Source: Earliella scabrosa
Taxonomy: Eukaryota > Basidiomycota > Agaricomycetes > Polyporales > Polyporaceae
DNA length: 64,000 nt
Assembly (NCBI GenBank): GCA_022605405.1
Contig: JABYQQ010000001.1
Span: 2,108,001 to 2,172,000, forward strand
Direction: 5' to 3'
The notes under the pieces were generated by a model. That model ran no database searches and was not told where the DNA came from. It saw only the letters and a list, made by a program, of their open reading frames with translations. Each line of letters opens with the position of its first letter. Position 1 is the stretch's first letter. This document shows positions 47,258-59,006 of this stretch, piece after piece. A program made the position numbers and the translations under genes.

Positions 47258-49830
47258 TTTTGCGCCCGCATTAGCGGGCCACTTGGATTACCAGGGACAC
47301 CGTCGTTGTCTATTCGTCTGTATATCCTTTTCGGGTTTTATTTTTTATTCATCTTCCTTCCAGCTCGTCTCTCTGGTTAATCTCCAGCCCTCTGTATACT
47401 AGGTAGCTAGCCGTACGCTGTCGCGCCCGCCCCGCCCCGTCCTGCCCTCCGCATGTACCACAAGCTGTAGCCTGTCCCTGTGTTACCCGTCATCCTATCA
47501 TCCTCGCCGTCGTCATCGTTGTCAATGTACTGTCCTGCCTCATCTCCAGCACTGCCTAGTCCCCGACGTTGGAACTCGACCCCGTGTATTATACTCATCC
47601 TATCCGTACAGGGGATTCTGGCGCTCAACACACCCTATTCCTGACGCCTGAGCCGCCGAGTCACCGTGCAGAAGATCGTTCTGAATAGCCCTACACTGCG
47701 CTGGACTGCCTTGACACTATCAAGCTTGCGTTTCCCATCAGATGCGGGCCAATCTCCAGACCCGACCGATTGTACGCTGCAAGAGACCCGTTCTACCCGG
47801 CCTTGCTGCCAACGATCTTGCTGACTCTGAGTACCCACGAGAGCCTTGCGGTCGGGCACGAATCGTCAGGTTGACTCGATGTGTTGTAGTGCTGTAGTCG
47901 GAACACCTTGCGCCGGTGTTTCAGACGGTTGTTGGCTTTATGAGTTGCTCCGAGTAGTGTTTCGGTGCCGGCCTCGAGGCTCCGGCAGACCGCTGATTTT
48001 GGTAGCATCGAGAACAAGTCCCTCTCCAGCGCCGCTGTAGCGGTGAGTTCCAAGGGAGCCTTCAGGGAGGAGGGGAACGGGCATCACGAGTTTGAGTCGG
48101 GATGGCAGAGGCTGTCCTCCGATAGTCCACGAGCTTGGGAAGGATCAGCATCATCACTGCCGTGAGGGCGGCATAATCCCGCTTTCAGGAGAACAAGGCG
48201 GGTCCACATACAGGACATATAGCCAAAATACGGTGCCTGTCGCCCCGTAAGCTGCGTAGGACTCAGCTCGAAGCCAGGAAGTCATCGCTGGTGTGGTTGT
48301 GGTTAGTTCCTGGGCCTGGCACGAGCTCTGGCGTCCACTGGATCGGGTGTATGAGCGAGGCGGTGCAAGCCTAATAGACGGCCAATCGAGCTCGTATGGC
48401 ATCCTGGACCCTGGTCCTGGTAAGTACTTACTTTGACGAGTGACGCCGCTTGTGCGACCGTCGTGATGTGACGGACATAGCCTCGACTTTGATAGAGTTT
48501 GCGCGGCGTCCCAACTTCTGCGCCATAGACAATCCATGAGAACGTGGCACTGACTGCACGAATACCTGAGAATGGCAGTTGCGGTCGACCGGGTCGGGGC
48601 AATGCAAGCAGAAGTGGAGGACTTGACAATCACCAGGTTCCAGACGAACGACGTTGCTCGCTACGCCCGTGCACTCGGACGTAGTACGCTCTTGGTAGAA
48701 AGGCGCATTGTGATCCTGGTGTGGTCATTTCCCGAGCTGCGATAAACGACCCCTTTCATGGCCATGGCTGTATCTGCCACGGGCGATGTCCTGTTCCCAT
48801 GCTGTCAGTTTTGTCCGTAGACATCCTTGACGCGATCTGGACTCGACTTAATCGACTTGGAGGAGTATATTGCGGTAAGAGTCGAAAGTCACACCTCACA
48901 ACACGTTGGCTGGCTCAGACGCATTGAGAAGCTGAGACAGCTGCGGAAGGTGGAACAGTTCAAGGTGATTGTGATAGAGCTGGGTTATAGTCACTCTTGC
49001 ACGACTTTAAAGGGAATGCCTTCGCGTATTTAGGCCATTTGTATTTCTCCAACGCGAAGGAACAGGGCAAGCATGTTAACGGACTTGTGTCAAGCAGCTG
49101 CTTGACCTTAGCACTGAGACTGCCTAGTTGTTCGGCAGCAAGAACTCCCGGGACTTCTTGTTGGGTAGTGCTAACCCCTCCGAGTCGTAGACGGTGTATT
49201 GCGGGAAGAGCCCGACGCGATGCCAGCTGTGTACCTTACACTGCACCTGGTACAGAAGACGAGGCTCATTCTAGCAACGCAAAGGAAGCTTGCAATTGGA
49301 GTGAGGTCAATCGAGACTTGCATACACTGACTCACCATTGTGTTGGAAAAACGTCCTGCGTGCACGCGGCGCTCTGCCCGGTTTTGATGTGCTATTTTGC
49401 CGAGAGAATTGGTACGAGATTGGATGCACACCAATGACACGATGCAACGTGGCGGATAGAGAGACAAGTATACGTGTCGAGTTCCTAAGTAGATCGTGGT
49501 CACTGGTGAGGGTGAGGGAATGGAAGCCGCTAAGAGCGCACGAGTGTGAGAGTAAGCAGAGATGAGTTATCCCCATTCTATTCGGGTTCTAATACAGGGG
49601 CAGGCGCCCACAGTGAGTAAGTGCGATTTGTTACCCCGCGTGGCATCGTAAGGAGCGGTTACTATACTCGGGTCAATCCACGTAAGTAGCCGGGAGTGGA
49701 CAACTGTCTACCGGACGTGAGTAGGAGCCGTCGCACGGAAAATGCTCCCGCTCTCATTGGATCCTCCCACCCCCTCAGCTCACCTCTATATACTCTCGTC
49801 CACGTCCTCGCGGCGCGCACGACGACCACC
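47258..49830. other. Intergenic, no gene recognised
   Basis: About 2.6 kb. Short frames on both strands carry no family signature. The final 80 bp are the ferrochelatase promoter. Confidence 0.45.
49755..49795 (+). promoter_or_regulatory. Inverted CCAAT box and TATA element of ferrochelatase
   Basis: ATTGG (reverse of CCAAT) at 49756-49760 and TATATA at about 49787-49792, 71 and 38 bp before the start codon. CCAAT boxes bind the HAP complex, which is known to control haem and iron genes in fungi; control here is inferred. Confidence 0.45.
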
Positions 49831-51279
49831 ATGGCTGCCCACGTAAGACGGACGACGGCACTGACACGCTCCTTAACGCGTTCGCTGGCGACGCTCAACA
49901 ATGCTCCACCAGCGGGGAAAAGGCAAGTCTCCATGACTTTGTGTGAGTGTATGCGCGCCGCTTACGCGTCTTCACAGCCCAACAGGTATGCGCGAGTGTT
50001 GGAATGGCTCACCGAGGGCTGACGTGGAGGGGACGCAGCAATTGTCATGCTGAACATGGGTGGACCGTCGACGGTGCGTCACTCTCCTGTTCTGTGCTAA
50101 GCTTCGAAGTTCGAACGATTGTGTGTAGGTGCCGGAGACGCACGACTTCCTCAAGAACTTGTTCTTGGACGGGGACCTCATTCCGCTACCATTCCAATCC
50201 GTCCTCGCCCCCATCATTGCCAAACGACGCACTCCTCAAATCGAGAAGCAGTACGAAGATATTGGCGGAGGCTCCCCCATCCTCCACTACACCAAACTTC
50301 AGGGAGAGCGCATGGCCGCGCTGCTGGACGAGCTTCACCCCGCAACGGCACCGCACAAGAGCTACGTCGCGTTCCGGTACGCGCGCCCGCTCACGGACGA
50401 GGCTGCTCGGCAGATGAAGGCCGACGGCGTCAAGCGCGCGGTTGCGTTCACCCAGTACCCCCAGTACAGTTGCAGCACGACAGGAAGCAGCCTCAATGAG
50501 CTCTACAGGCGGGGCAAAGCAGGAGAGGCGGGAGACAGTGTAGAGTGGAGTGTGATTGACAGGTGGGGTACTCACCCTGGGTTTATAGAGGTGTGTTTGT
50601 CGCTTTGCTCGTTTATCTAGACCTGCTCTAACATGATATGACTGCGCAGGCGGTAGCCCAGAACATTGAGCGCGCACTGGCGAAGTTCCCCGCGGAGAAG
50701 CGGTCCGACGTCGTTCTTCTTTTCTCTGCGCACTCATTACCGATGTCGGTCGTCAACCGCGGCGACCCATACGTCTTGGAGGTCTCCGCATCGGTGGCTG
50801 CTGTCATGGACCGGCTTGGGCATTCAAATCCCTACCGGCTCGTATGGCAGTCGCAGGTCGGTCCTTCGGCGTGGATGGGCATGCAGACGGGGGAGGCATT
50901 GAAGGGATTGGCAAGACTCGGAAGGAAGCAGGTCGTGCTAGTACCAATCGCGTTCACAAGCGATCACATCGAGACACTCTACGAGCTGGACCTTGAATAC
51001 GTGGTAGAAGCGCGGGAGGTACGTCTCCGACCATCTGTGGCTGCAGTGCACATGTTGATAGACGTCATACAGCACGGAATAGAAGTGCAGCGAGCCGAGT
51101 CCCTCAACGACTCGCCTGTGTTCATTCGCGCGCTGGCGGACTTGGCTGCCTCGCATCTCAAGGACTATGCAAGCGGCAAGACTGGTCCCACAAGCATTCA
51201 GATGGGCTTGCGGTGTCCAGGGTGCAACAACGCGACGTGCGGTGCGCAGAAGGCGTGGTTCGCTCGAGCTGGACGGTAG
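49831..51279 (+). CDS. HEM15: Ferrochelatase (protoporphyrin/coproporphyrin ferrochelatase)
   Basis: Last step of haem synthesis: inserts ferrous iron into protoporphyrin IX at the inner mitochondrial membrane. Six exons in phase: 49831-49922, 49978-49985, 50039-50073, 50129-50590, 50650-51018 and 51073-51279, giving 390 aa. The N-terminus is rich in Arg, Thr and Ser without acids, as in a mitochondrial presequence. Family marks: [33 protein letters not shown] with the catalytic His (about 227), and [16 protein letters not shown]. The C-terminal [10 protein letters not shown] (Cys about 370, 373, 378) matches the C-x2-C-x4-C iron-sulfur ligands of animal and fission-yeast enzymes. Exon 1 ends AG|GCAAGT, a consensus GC-AG intron, and exon 2 is only 8 nt. 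Confidence 0.96.
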
Positions 51280-52459
51280 AGGTAGCATGCTGGTACGTAG
51301 TCGGCGGACTTGGTATTGTATCTGCTATCGTTATACACGCTTGTATGCTATCGTCGTGGCGGTCTTGCCGCGTTTCCCTTCTCTATGGAAATGAGTCGTG
51401 CGTGGGAGCGTGGCATGTATAGACTTGCCGGCACTTTACACGCACCTGAGAATGTCTTCAAGGCACCTCCCGTCAGGAATAGCGCACTGTGAGTGCTGCC
51501 TTTCATCGTGCTGTACCTCGTACTCACATCGTAATTCATTCTGGCCAGTAGGGTTTGCGGCCATTCTCTCGCCTATCGTCTGCTTACATCTGCACTTTCG
51601 TTTGTTACGAGTCGACATCAGCTACCATCAATACGAGCGGGACCAAGCATCTTCCGTGTGACCACCGGAGATGCACAGAAGTATCCACGCGCGATCTGAA
51701 TGAGCAACAGGCTTGGTTACCCCGATGGCAGTTCAACGTGCTGCTATTGCGGTCAGGCCGAATTGGAGCCCAGACGGTTGCAGGATTACGAATCACGTGA
51801 GTTCCAGCGACTATGATATGCGGGCCGTGAGTACTCAATTGTCTTCAACGTTTGCTTGCATCGCAAGAGCAACGTCCGCATGTATGCATCGTGGGTTGAC
51901 AAACAAGGTGACCAGCCCATCTATCGAGCTCGAACAATGGCCATCAATTGCAAGAGCCGCGCGTCGTCCTCGGCACTCGACAACGGTACGTCCATCGCTC
52001 CACCTTCCTCCCTTCTATGGTCACTCAGCATCGTGGTAGGCCCTCCCGCCCGCCGAGTCACTCTTCCCGATGTGTTCGCGATCTGCAGCCCTGGTTCTTG
52101 AGATAGAGCTGGCGATGATCATTTGTTGATATTTCCAATGCTTCTGTACAGTCGCAGTCCGTTCGCTTGTAGTAATTACCCTGAGGACTGGCTCTGGCTC
52201 TGAATGGTGCCAATCTATTGATATGGGTGTGTTTCCAAGTCATAGGCCTCAGGGACGTCAGCGGCCGGTGGTACTCGAACTTGAACACGGGCATATTCGG
52301 GGAATGCCGGAGGAGCTTGGTCAGTAGAACGCTCAGTTTTGATCGACTGACGAGTCAAGGTGAGTCTGTTTGTACCCACAACCTGTTGTCGGGACCGTCA
52401 TTGAGTGGACTTACTAAAGCGTTGTCTCGAGTAGTGAAACGCAGCGCAAGGACATCATC
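51280..52459. other. Intergenic, no gene recognised
   Basis: Several good splice-site strings occur, so a gene of very short exons cannot be excluded, but no reading gave a known family. Confidence 0.4.
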
Positions 52460-54090
52460 ATGTCTTCAAGTGAAGTCCCTTTTCCTGCTCACGGCGAGTA
52501 TCTCAAGGCCGTTCGGGAATCCTCAAAGGCTGCGCGCATTAGAGCGAATATCATCGTGAGCCTCACTTCCATACAACTGAGTTGCACAGGGACAATGAGG
52601 TGGAGGATTGTATCGATCTGATCTCTTCCATCGACTGCGTTGCCCAGAGTCTGTCTGTCTATGAACGGTCTGGCCAGGGCTTTTCTCTCCCAATCTTCTG
52701 CATGCGTCTCCATCCACGTTCCAAGCTGTTACTGACTGGCACGGGCGCATCCCACAGATCAGCGACGAGTCAATCGACCGCCTCCTCCTCTCGCCCGCCT
52801 TCACACGCACCTTCCCCCGCCTGCGCACCGCGCACGGCATGGCCCTCCCGCTCAACTTCAGCTCCCCCGCCGCAGAGCTCAACGTCCTCTCCGTCCTCTC
52901 CCTCCTCAACTTCGCCTCCGGCTACCGCGTCCCCCTCCACCGCGCCTCCGGCCGCGGCGCGTTCGACAACATCCGCGCTTTCGTCTTCGCCGCGTACATC
53001 TCCTCCTCCTCTTCCTCTCCCGGGGAAGGGGGAGACGGGGACCACTTCTCTGCGCGCGGGATGCGCGCGATCACGCCGGCGACGGTCGCGGACCTTATGC
53101 GCCTCACGGGCGCGATCCACGTCGAGCGGCCGCACGAGGCGATCCCGGGCGTGACCGTGGGCGAGCTCGGGGGCCCGGTGTGGGAGGTCGTGCAGCTCGT
53201 CGCGCGGACACTGAACGAGACGGGCGAGGCCCTCGTCGCGGGCGGGTACCCTGACTTGGGGAGCTTCGTGGTCGAGGCGCTGAGGGAGGGCGAGAAGGCG
53301 AGGAGGGCGGGCGGGGACGAGTGCGAGGTCGCGCTCGAGAGGGTGAGTTCTTGACTCTTGAGTGTCTGTCGTGTGTCTGACCGGTGTGTTTAACCCTCCC
53401 TCGTCCTGCAGCTCGTCCGCGGCATCCCAGCGTTCCGCGACATGGCGATGGTACAGGGCGAACGTACGTCCCTGTCCCTTCCCTCCTTCCCTCTCCTAAT
53501 CCCCACCCCCGCGAGCACTCAGCCTAATACCACCCACAGCCGTCTACTGCTTCAAAAAGGCCCTCCTAACCCTACACGCCGTCGCCCTCCGCTTCGGCGC
53601 GTCCCCCACCTCCACGGTGCCCGTCCCGCGCACCTCCCACCTCCCGATCTTCGCCGACAACGTCATCCCCTCCCTCCTCGTCCACCTCGGGATCCTCGAC
53701 CTCTCCTCCGCCTCCGCCTTCCCCACCCTCGCCCTCCCCTCGCTCTTCCCCACCGCGCGCGACCCAGAGCGGCTTGCTGCGCTCCTCGCCGCGCCCACAC
53801 CCACCCCCGTCGAGGGCGAGGTCGTGGCGAGCATCAAGTCGGGCGTGCCGGACGAGGGCCCGCTGTTGACTGTCGAGCAGGCGTATGTGTTGCGCGCTGC
53901 GGCGATTGACGCGTGCGAGCTGATCGTGGCGCGCGCCCGGACGCTGGATGTAGACGGGAAGGTGGGCTTGGAGTGGGTCAGGGAGATCACGTTGCCGGAG
54001 CTGGACGCGTGGATTTGGGCGGTTGCGAAGGACAGGCCGGATTATAGGAAGCTGGAGCGGTTCGCGCTCAGGAACACGGCGTATTTCTGA
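52460..54090 (+). CDS. Queuosine 5'-phosphate N-glycosylase/hydrolase (queuosine salvage, DUF2419)
   Basis: Releases the base queuine from queuosine (5'-phosphate) so that it can be reinserted into tRNA anticodons. Exons 52460-52555, 52758-53342, 53412-53463 and 53540-54090 give 427 aa. Family marks in order: SDESIDRLL, LPLNFSSPAAELNVLSVLSL, GRGAFDNIRAF, IPAFRDM (about residue 232), YCFKKALLTLHAVALRFG, HLPIFADNVIPS (about 282, with the catalytic-site Asp), and a C-terminal RAAAIDACELI. The first intron (202 nt) is long, and the join reads ANI-I-ISDES, so exon 1 or a missed small exon is the least certain part. The second half of exon 2 and exon 4 are very GC-rich. Eukaryotes cannot make queuine, so the host must take it up. 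Confidence 0.9.
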
Positions 54091-54452
54091 GATGGCGGTG
54101 GCGAGGGGAGGGGAGGCGTAGGGAGGTGAGGGAAATCGAGGAGTAGTGGTGTTTGTGTAGCAAATTGCGCGTGTATGACAACAAAGACCCCTTACAGACC
54201 ATGCGATATGCGCCGGGATTGCAAACGAACGAACGCGACGATGCGAGGCCCTACAAATACAACACTATTCCCCCGCGCGGGGGCTGGCACCCACCCACCG
54301 CATGCCATCGAGGAGCCTACACAGTCTACATGCCCTACAACCAATCGACGGCACATGATCACTGAGTACCAGTACAACACGCACGCACCGAACACACCAT
54401 GTCCAGATCGTCCACCGAGAGTCCGTCTCCCAACCCTACCCCAACCCCACGC

Positions 54453-56568
54453 TCAGACCTCGTACGACACCACCCCGTCCGCGCGCACCTCCCCCCTCCC
54501 GCTCTGCCACCACTCCGGGTCCACGCGCGCCAGGTACGCCGCCCGCGCGCGCACGTACTCGTCTGACACCGGCGGCCCAATCGGCGGACCATGCGCATGC
54601 GCACCGTACGCGTGCAAACTCCGGGGGGAGCCCCGACTTTGAGGGGAAGGAGAGGGGGAAGGGGAAGGGGACGTCGGGGAAGTCGGTACGCTGCGCGGGG
54701 ACGCCGGCGGGCTTCCCAACATCCCGCCCTTCGCCCCAGACCCAGGCCCAGGACGAGTACCAGTACGAGGGCGATCGACGCTGAGGCTCGTCGCGACGCG
54801 CACGCTGCCGGGCGGGGACTCCGCGTGCAGCGTCGACCCCGAGAGCTGGGAGGTGCCCGAGGGGGAGAGGGGCGGGTGCGGGCGCGTGCTTGTGGGCGTG
54901 GGCGTGCGTGCACCCATGCCGCGGATGTTGACGAGGAGCGAGTCGGGGACGCCGTGGTAGTAGGCGCGGCGGATGTTGAGCAGGAGGCGGGTGCAGTTTG
55001 TGATGCTGAGCGCGAGCGCGAAGCTGACGGGGATCTGGTAGAGGCCGAGCTGTGTGCGTGTGCGTGTGCGTGTGCGTGTGCGTGGATGCAGGAGGAGGGC
55101 ACGTGAGCGTCGTGCGAGGGAGTGGATAGAGACGCGGCACTCACGTCACAGATGAGCCATATGATAGCGCACGCGAGGTATGATGCAAAGATTCTAGAGC
55201 TCGAGGTCAGTGCGTGATCGCATGGAGAGCGGGAGCGGGGGGGAGGGAAGGAAGACGGGCGTACGCGAGGAAGTTCAAAAGAGAGTGGCGGTAGATCATG
55301 TCGAGGAGCCCGTCGTAGCTGTACGACCACCGCGAGCTGCTGTTCGGCGAGGCGCCCGCGCATCCTCTATATAGAAAGAGGAGGAGCAGGAGCGCGTCGT
55401 AGGCGAGGATGGGCACCCAGAGGAGCGGGAACGGCCCGCCGATGTCGGTCATGACGCAGTACTCGACGCCGGGGATGCCATGCGCTTGCGCTACTCTCAT
55501 CCGCGTCAGTTGAGCGGCGGGCATGGAGCAAGCGTACGTGCGTGCGTGCGCACCTTGGAAGTTCTCAAAGGAGAGCGTGAGGATGGTGACGACGCCGACG
55601 ACCTCGGCGACGTAACATGTCGTGATGAGCGCGAGGATCCACCTGTTCTTGTTGTAGACGACATAGATCCACAGGAGCAAAACAGCTGCAGTCAACGTTG
55701 ATGGCGTGTCCGTTGCTGCAGCAGTAGAAAGAGCGTACCCTCGGAGGTGAAGAGGACCGCACAATAGCCCCACGTTTCCCAGTAGAACCAGAACGTACAG
55801 CTTGACAGATGGTGGCTGCATGTCAGAGCATGCCCGCTGGCACACGGTGATGAAGCTTACAACTGGTGCCGTCAGCTTAGTCGTCAATGCTGGCCGTGAA
55901 TCGGACTCACATCGTCATTGATGGCAGGCGCATTTAGGGCTGGGATAAGGGCGTTGAGTTGAGTGTGACGTCATCGCAGTCCTACGTGGCAGGCCAACTG
56001 CAGCGTACCATATACTTGGAATCTATGCCCAAGCCACGCGATGAGGGAGCATTCACCCTCGTTCGAAGATGCGAGAACTCACAATGCGCATAACAGTCCA
56101 AGATAGCGGTGCTGAGAAGGGGACGTCGTGAATAGGCGGTAAAGCGGCGACGGCCCCTGGCCATTCTTGGACGCACCCAAAGAAAGGCAAGTTTGATGAC
56201 CGACCATCTCTTCTTCTGCATCCGAGCATCCGATCTCAGGCCCGTCGATCGCGCGCGCCGGGGCAGGAGACGAGACGCACCCATATGAGCTCGACCTCGC
56301 GCTGTAAGCAGACGGCTGTGGCAGAGTATGGGTCAGAGCGTGCATCCTGCGTTCGCTTGACGAGGGCGTACCATAGTCATAGATGACGATCGTAGCAGCA
56401 ACAACTGCGATGCGGGGAGGATGAATGCACTCGCATCAGATTCGTAGCGCGTCCGATCAACGAAATGTGCTGCTCACACGAGACAAGCTGTGTGTAGCGA
56501 ACGTCCCTCACTGACGTGATGAGCTCGGTGAGGTTTTGTGGTGAGACCAGTCCCGCCTGGTCAGCCAT
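54453..56568 (-). CDS. DUF6533-type multi-pass membrane protein
   Basis: Ten exons on the minus strand: 56568-56478, 56404-56372, 56315-56281, 56215-56177, 56111-56083, 55836-55739, 55685-55554, 55493-55265, 55193-55145 and 55049-54453. They splice in phase to 443 aa. The N-terminal DUF6533 signature is restored by splicing: FVAAATIVIYDYAVCLQREVELIW, then KLAFLW-HRYLGLL. About seven hydrophobic segments follow, including VLLLWIYVVYNKN and LLWVPILAYDALLLLLFLY. The last 150 residues are a disordered Pro/Ser/Gly tail. The family is expanded in mushrooms and resembles a seven-helix receptor, but no function is proven. The join from exon 5 to 6 (246-nt intron) is the weakest; a small exon may be missed there. 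It ends 363 bp from the queuosine gene, convergent. Confidence 0.82.
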
Positions 56569-59006
56569 GAAGATGGATCCGAATGGACCGTGGTGAAGGA
56601 GCGGAAAGCAAGGGAGCGAAAGGGGGCCCGGGATGGGTCGGGGAGAGCGGGGAGGGGAGGCGCATGGCGGTGGAGAGGGTATTAAAGCGAAGGGGGCGAA
56701 GGGAAGGAGGGAAGGGACGGTCGAAGGGAGGGCTTCTGCGTGCACCGTAAGTGAATGTGGCGGCGACGAGGTGCCGTAAATATCGGTTTCCATTCAGAAC
56801 GGCGCGTCGGACGGGCGACATACACGCGCACGACGTCCTCTGCCCCCGCTCGCCCCGTCGTCCGCACTCGCGTCGCGACCTCGAACATGGAAGGCAGCAT
56901 CGATCCCCGTCTCGAGCGCGACGACATCACCACGGCAGCGCTGCTGCTCGCCGGGCCCACCGCTGCCAGCTCGCGCGCGGTGCACTCGCCTTGGGAACAC
57001 GAGGCTCGCGACAGCTGGCGCCCGCCGCGATAGTGACGGCGGGTTAGAGACGCATATAGCCTCTCGCACTTCGAGAGAAGAACACGCCTTCCCACGATTT
57101 TCCGAAGACACTGCGACGAGCAACGGCCGACGCCCGACGCTGCAAACGGTGCAACCTGCGCCTCAGGAGAGGCGGGCCTCGAGCAGATACGCTTGTCACG
57201 GTGCTGCTCGTTGACGTTCGCAGGTAGCTCGCCTCGCCTGTCGTGGGATGCCCTGTCAGCGAGAGCAAGATGCGGACATAAACGGACGAGCTGCACCACG
57301 CTGCACCACCTTCTCCGCGCTCCATCGCGCGAAGGACATCCGACGTCGAGCAGCGAGCACATGCACCTCGTGCGTCCTAGGTCCCTCCGCCTGAAAGCAG
57401 CTGCGCCCGGTACGTACATGGTGCAGCGTGTCCTCATAGCGGAGCGCCACAGGGCCGATATTTGCGCCGGGCCTTCGTTCGCGCGCGGATGATGCTGCGT
57501 CGTGGTCAGCCCACGCTGACGGCGGCCCATATACGTATTCGCGAGTTTATGGCGCGATTCTACGCCGGGGGGCAGGCGTGGTGCCGTGTCGAGCTCGACT
57601 GCATGCACCTGCAGGGAAGGCCGATGATGATGGCCGTTAACGCGGGCGACGCCGCCGGGCGGGATTCTGCCGATCCTGGCGATGGGCCATGGCCAGAGCC
57701 ACAAAGTCTTGCGAGTCGGCTTCGACTGGGATTGGAGAAGATTTTTGCAGCAGCTGGGAGGAGAAGCAGCCAGTCGAGTAAGGCCCTGACGCGCCTACTA
57801 CAATTTTGACACTCGACCTCGCGATACGAAACACGTTTGGTTGCCGTTACTGCTAGTCTGGCCAGACGAGCTTCCCGAACGTCGAGTTCTTCAACGAAGA
57901 GTCGTCCATAGAGGCAGAGTCAAGACGACTATCGATCATGCATTCATGCATGGAGAGGCTCGTGGGAGAAGACAACCTCTGCCTCCGAATTGGCGCCCGC
58001 ATCGCCCGTCACTTGGACGAGGTTCGATTCCGGACGCGGGTACCGGTGACCAAGGTCTATCGGACAAACCCCATGCGACGAACGGTTTCAAGAAACCCTT
58101 CTCGAATGCCACTTTGTGCGACAGAGGGCTCCTCGACACCGGAAGTCATCAAGAAGGCCGGGGCACGTGTGCCACTCGAGCATTAGTAGGCTAGCATGAG
58201 GTGCATACTTAGACTGTGCCTGCCAGTGCGAGTGACCGAAGACGGCTCGGATCCTCGCGGAAGACGAGGAGAAGCAGGGACCTGTCGAACAATTGTGAGG
58301 CCCATGGAAGGCAAGCCTTGACACTCGAACACCGGGGTCGAAACAAGTCGGGTCGATACTAGCCTGACTAGTGTTGCTAGGATCAGCCGACGAAGGGTCC
58401 AGCGTGAGGTCGACGACTTGAGGTTCGTGAGAGGAAGACAACCTCTGCCTCCGAGTTGAGTTGGCGCCCATGCATTCACAAACTTGAATGGAGGATCCTG
58501 GCATGCGCATGTGACCAGGTCAGTCGGACACGCCCTCCAACGAAGGGTTTCAGGAAACGTACCAGCGCTGTACGCGACAGAGGGCTCGTCGACACCGGAA
58601 GATTTCAAGAAGACCGGGGCACCTGCTGCTCGAGCATCTCGCCGGAAGGGGGAGAAGGCTTACCGGTACCGTGGAGAGCAAGCCCGGAAGCCCACGCATA
58701 TTACAGCCAAAGTCCGCCAATCGTCATAATCGTCACGGTCGCTAATGATACAGCAACAGCTCGTGCCCCTCTTCCAAGTCCGTGTCCAGAAGGTCTCAGC
58801 GTCCGCCCCGCGCCCGAGCTCGCCGGCTTCCCTCTGTGTAGGCAGGCAGCCACGATAGAACACCCGTCTGCGCCTTAGCATCCGTCTCCGCGTCGTAAGA
58901 GGCAGGAATGCAACAAGAGAAACGGCCCATCCCCGCGAAGGGCAGAGCGGTTGGGGAGGGCGCGGACAGTGGGAGGTGGGTGCGGGGCTGTTAGGAGTGG
59001 GGGTAC
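56569..59006. other. Intergenic with promoter and diverged repeats
   Basis: A TATA-like string (TTTAATA on the minus strand, 56680-56687) lies about 115 bp before the DUF6533-type gene. A 340-codon minus-strand frame (57704-56682) overlaps that promoter and is Arg/Cys/Ser-rich with no family match; I do not call it a gene. Confidence 0.45.
57945..58645. repeat. Two diverged direct repeats of about 230 bp
   Basis: Segments at about 57945-58190 and 58420-58645 share GAAGACAACCTCTGCCTCCGA near their starts, then GGCGCCC, and near their ends GCGACAGAGGGCTC, TCGACACCGGAAG, AAGA-GGCCGGGGCAC and CTCGAGCAT. Similarity is clear but interrupted. Neither copy codes for a recognisable protein. Confidence 0.65.

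Noticed and set aside
55685..55887. Unspliced reading MQPPSVKLYVLVLL in the DUF6533-type gene
   Set aside because: Another frame (FWFYWETWGYCAVLFTSE, spliced to AVLLLWIYVVY) fits the family and the splice phases, so the unspliced reading is a shadow.
56682..57704. 340-codon minus-strand open frame
   Set aside because: Overlaps the promoter of the DUF6533-type gene, is Arg/Cys-rich with no family resemblance, and has no introns.
58017..58035. tRNA-like T-loop GGTTCGATTCC
   Set aside because: No pairing T-stem and no A-box at the right distance.
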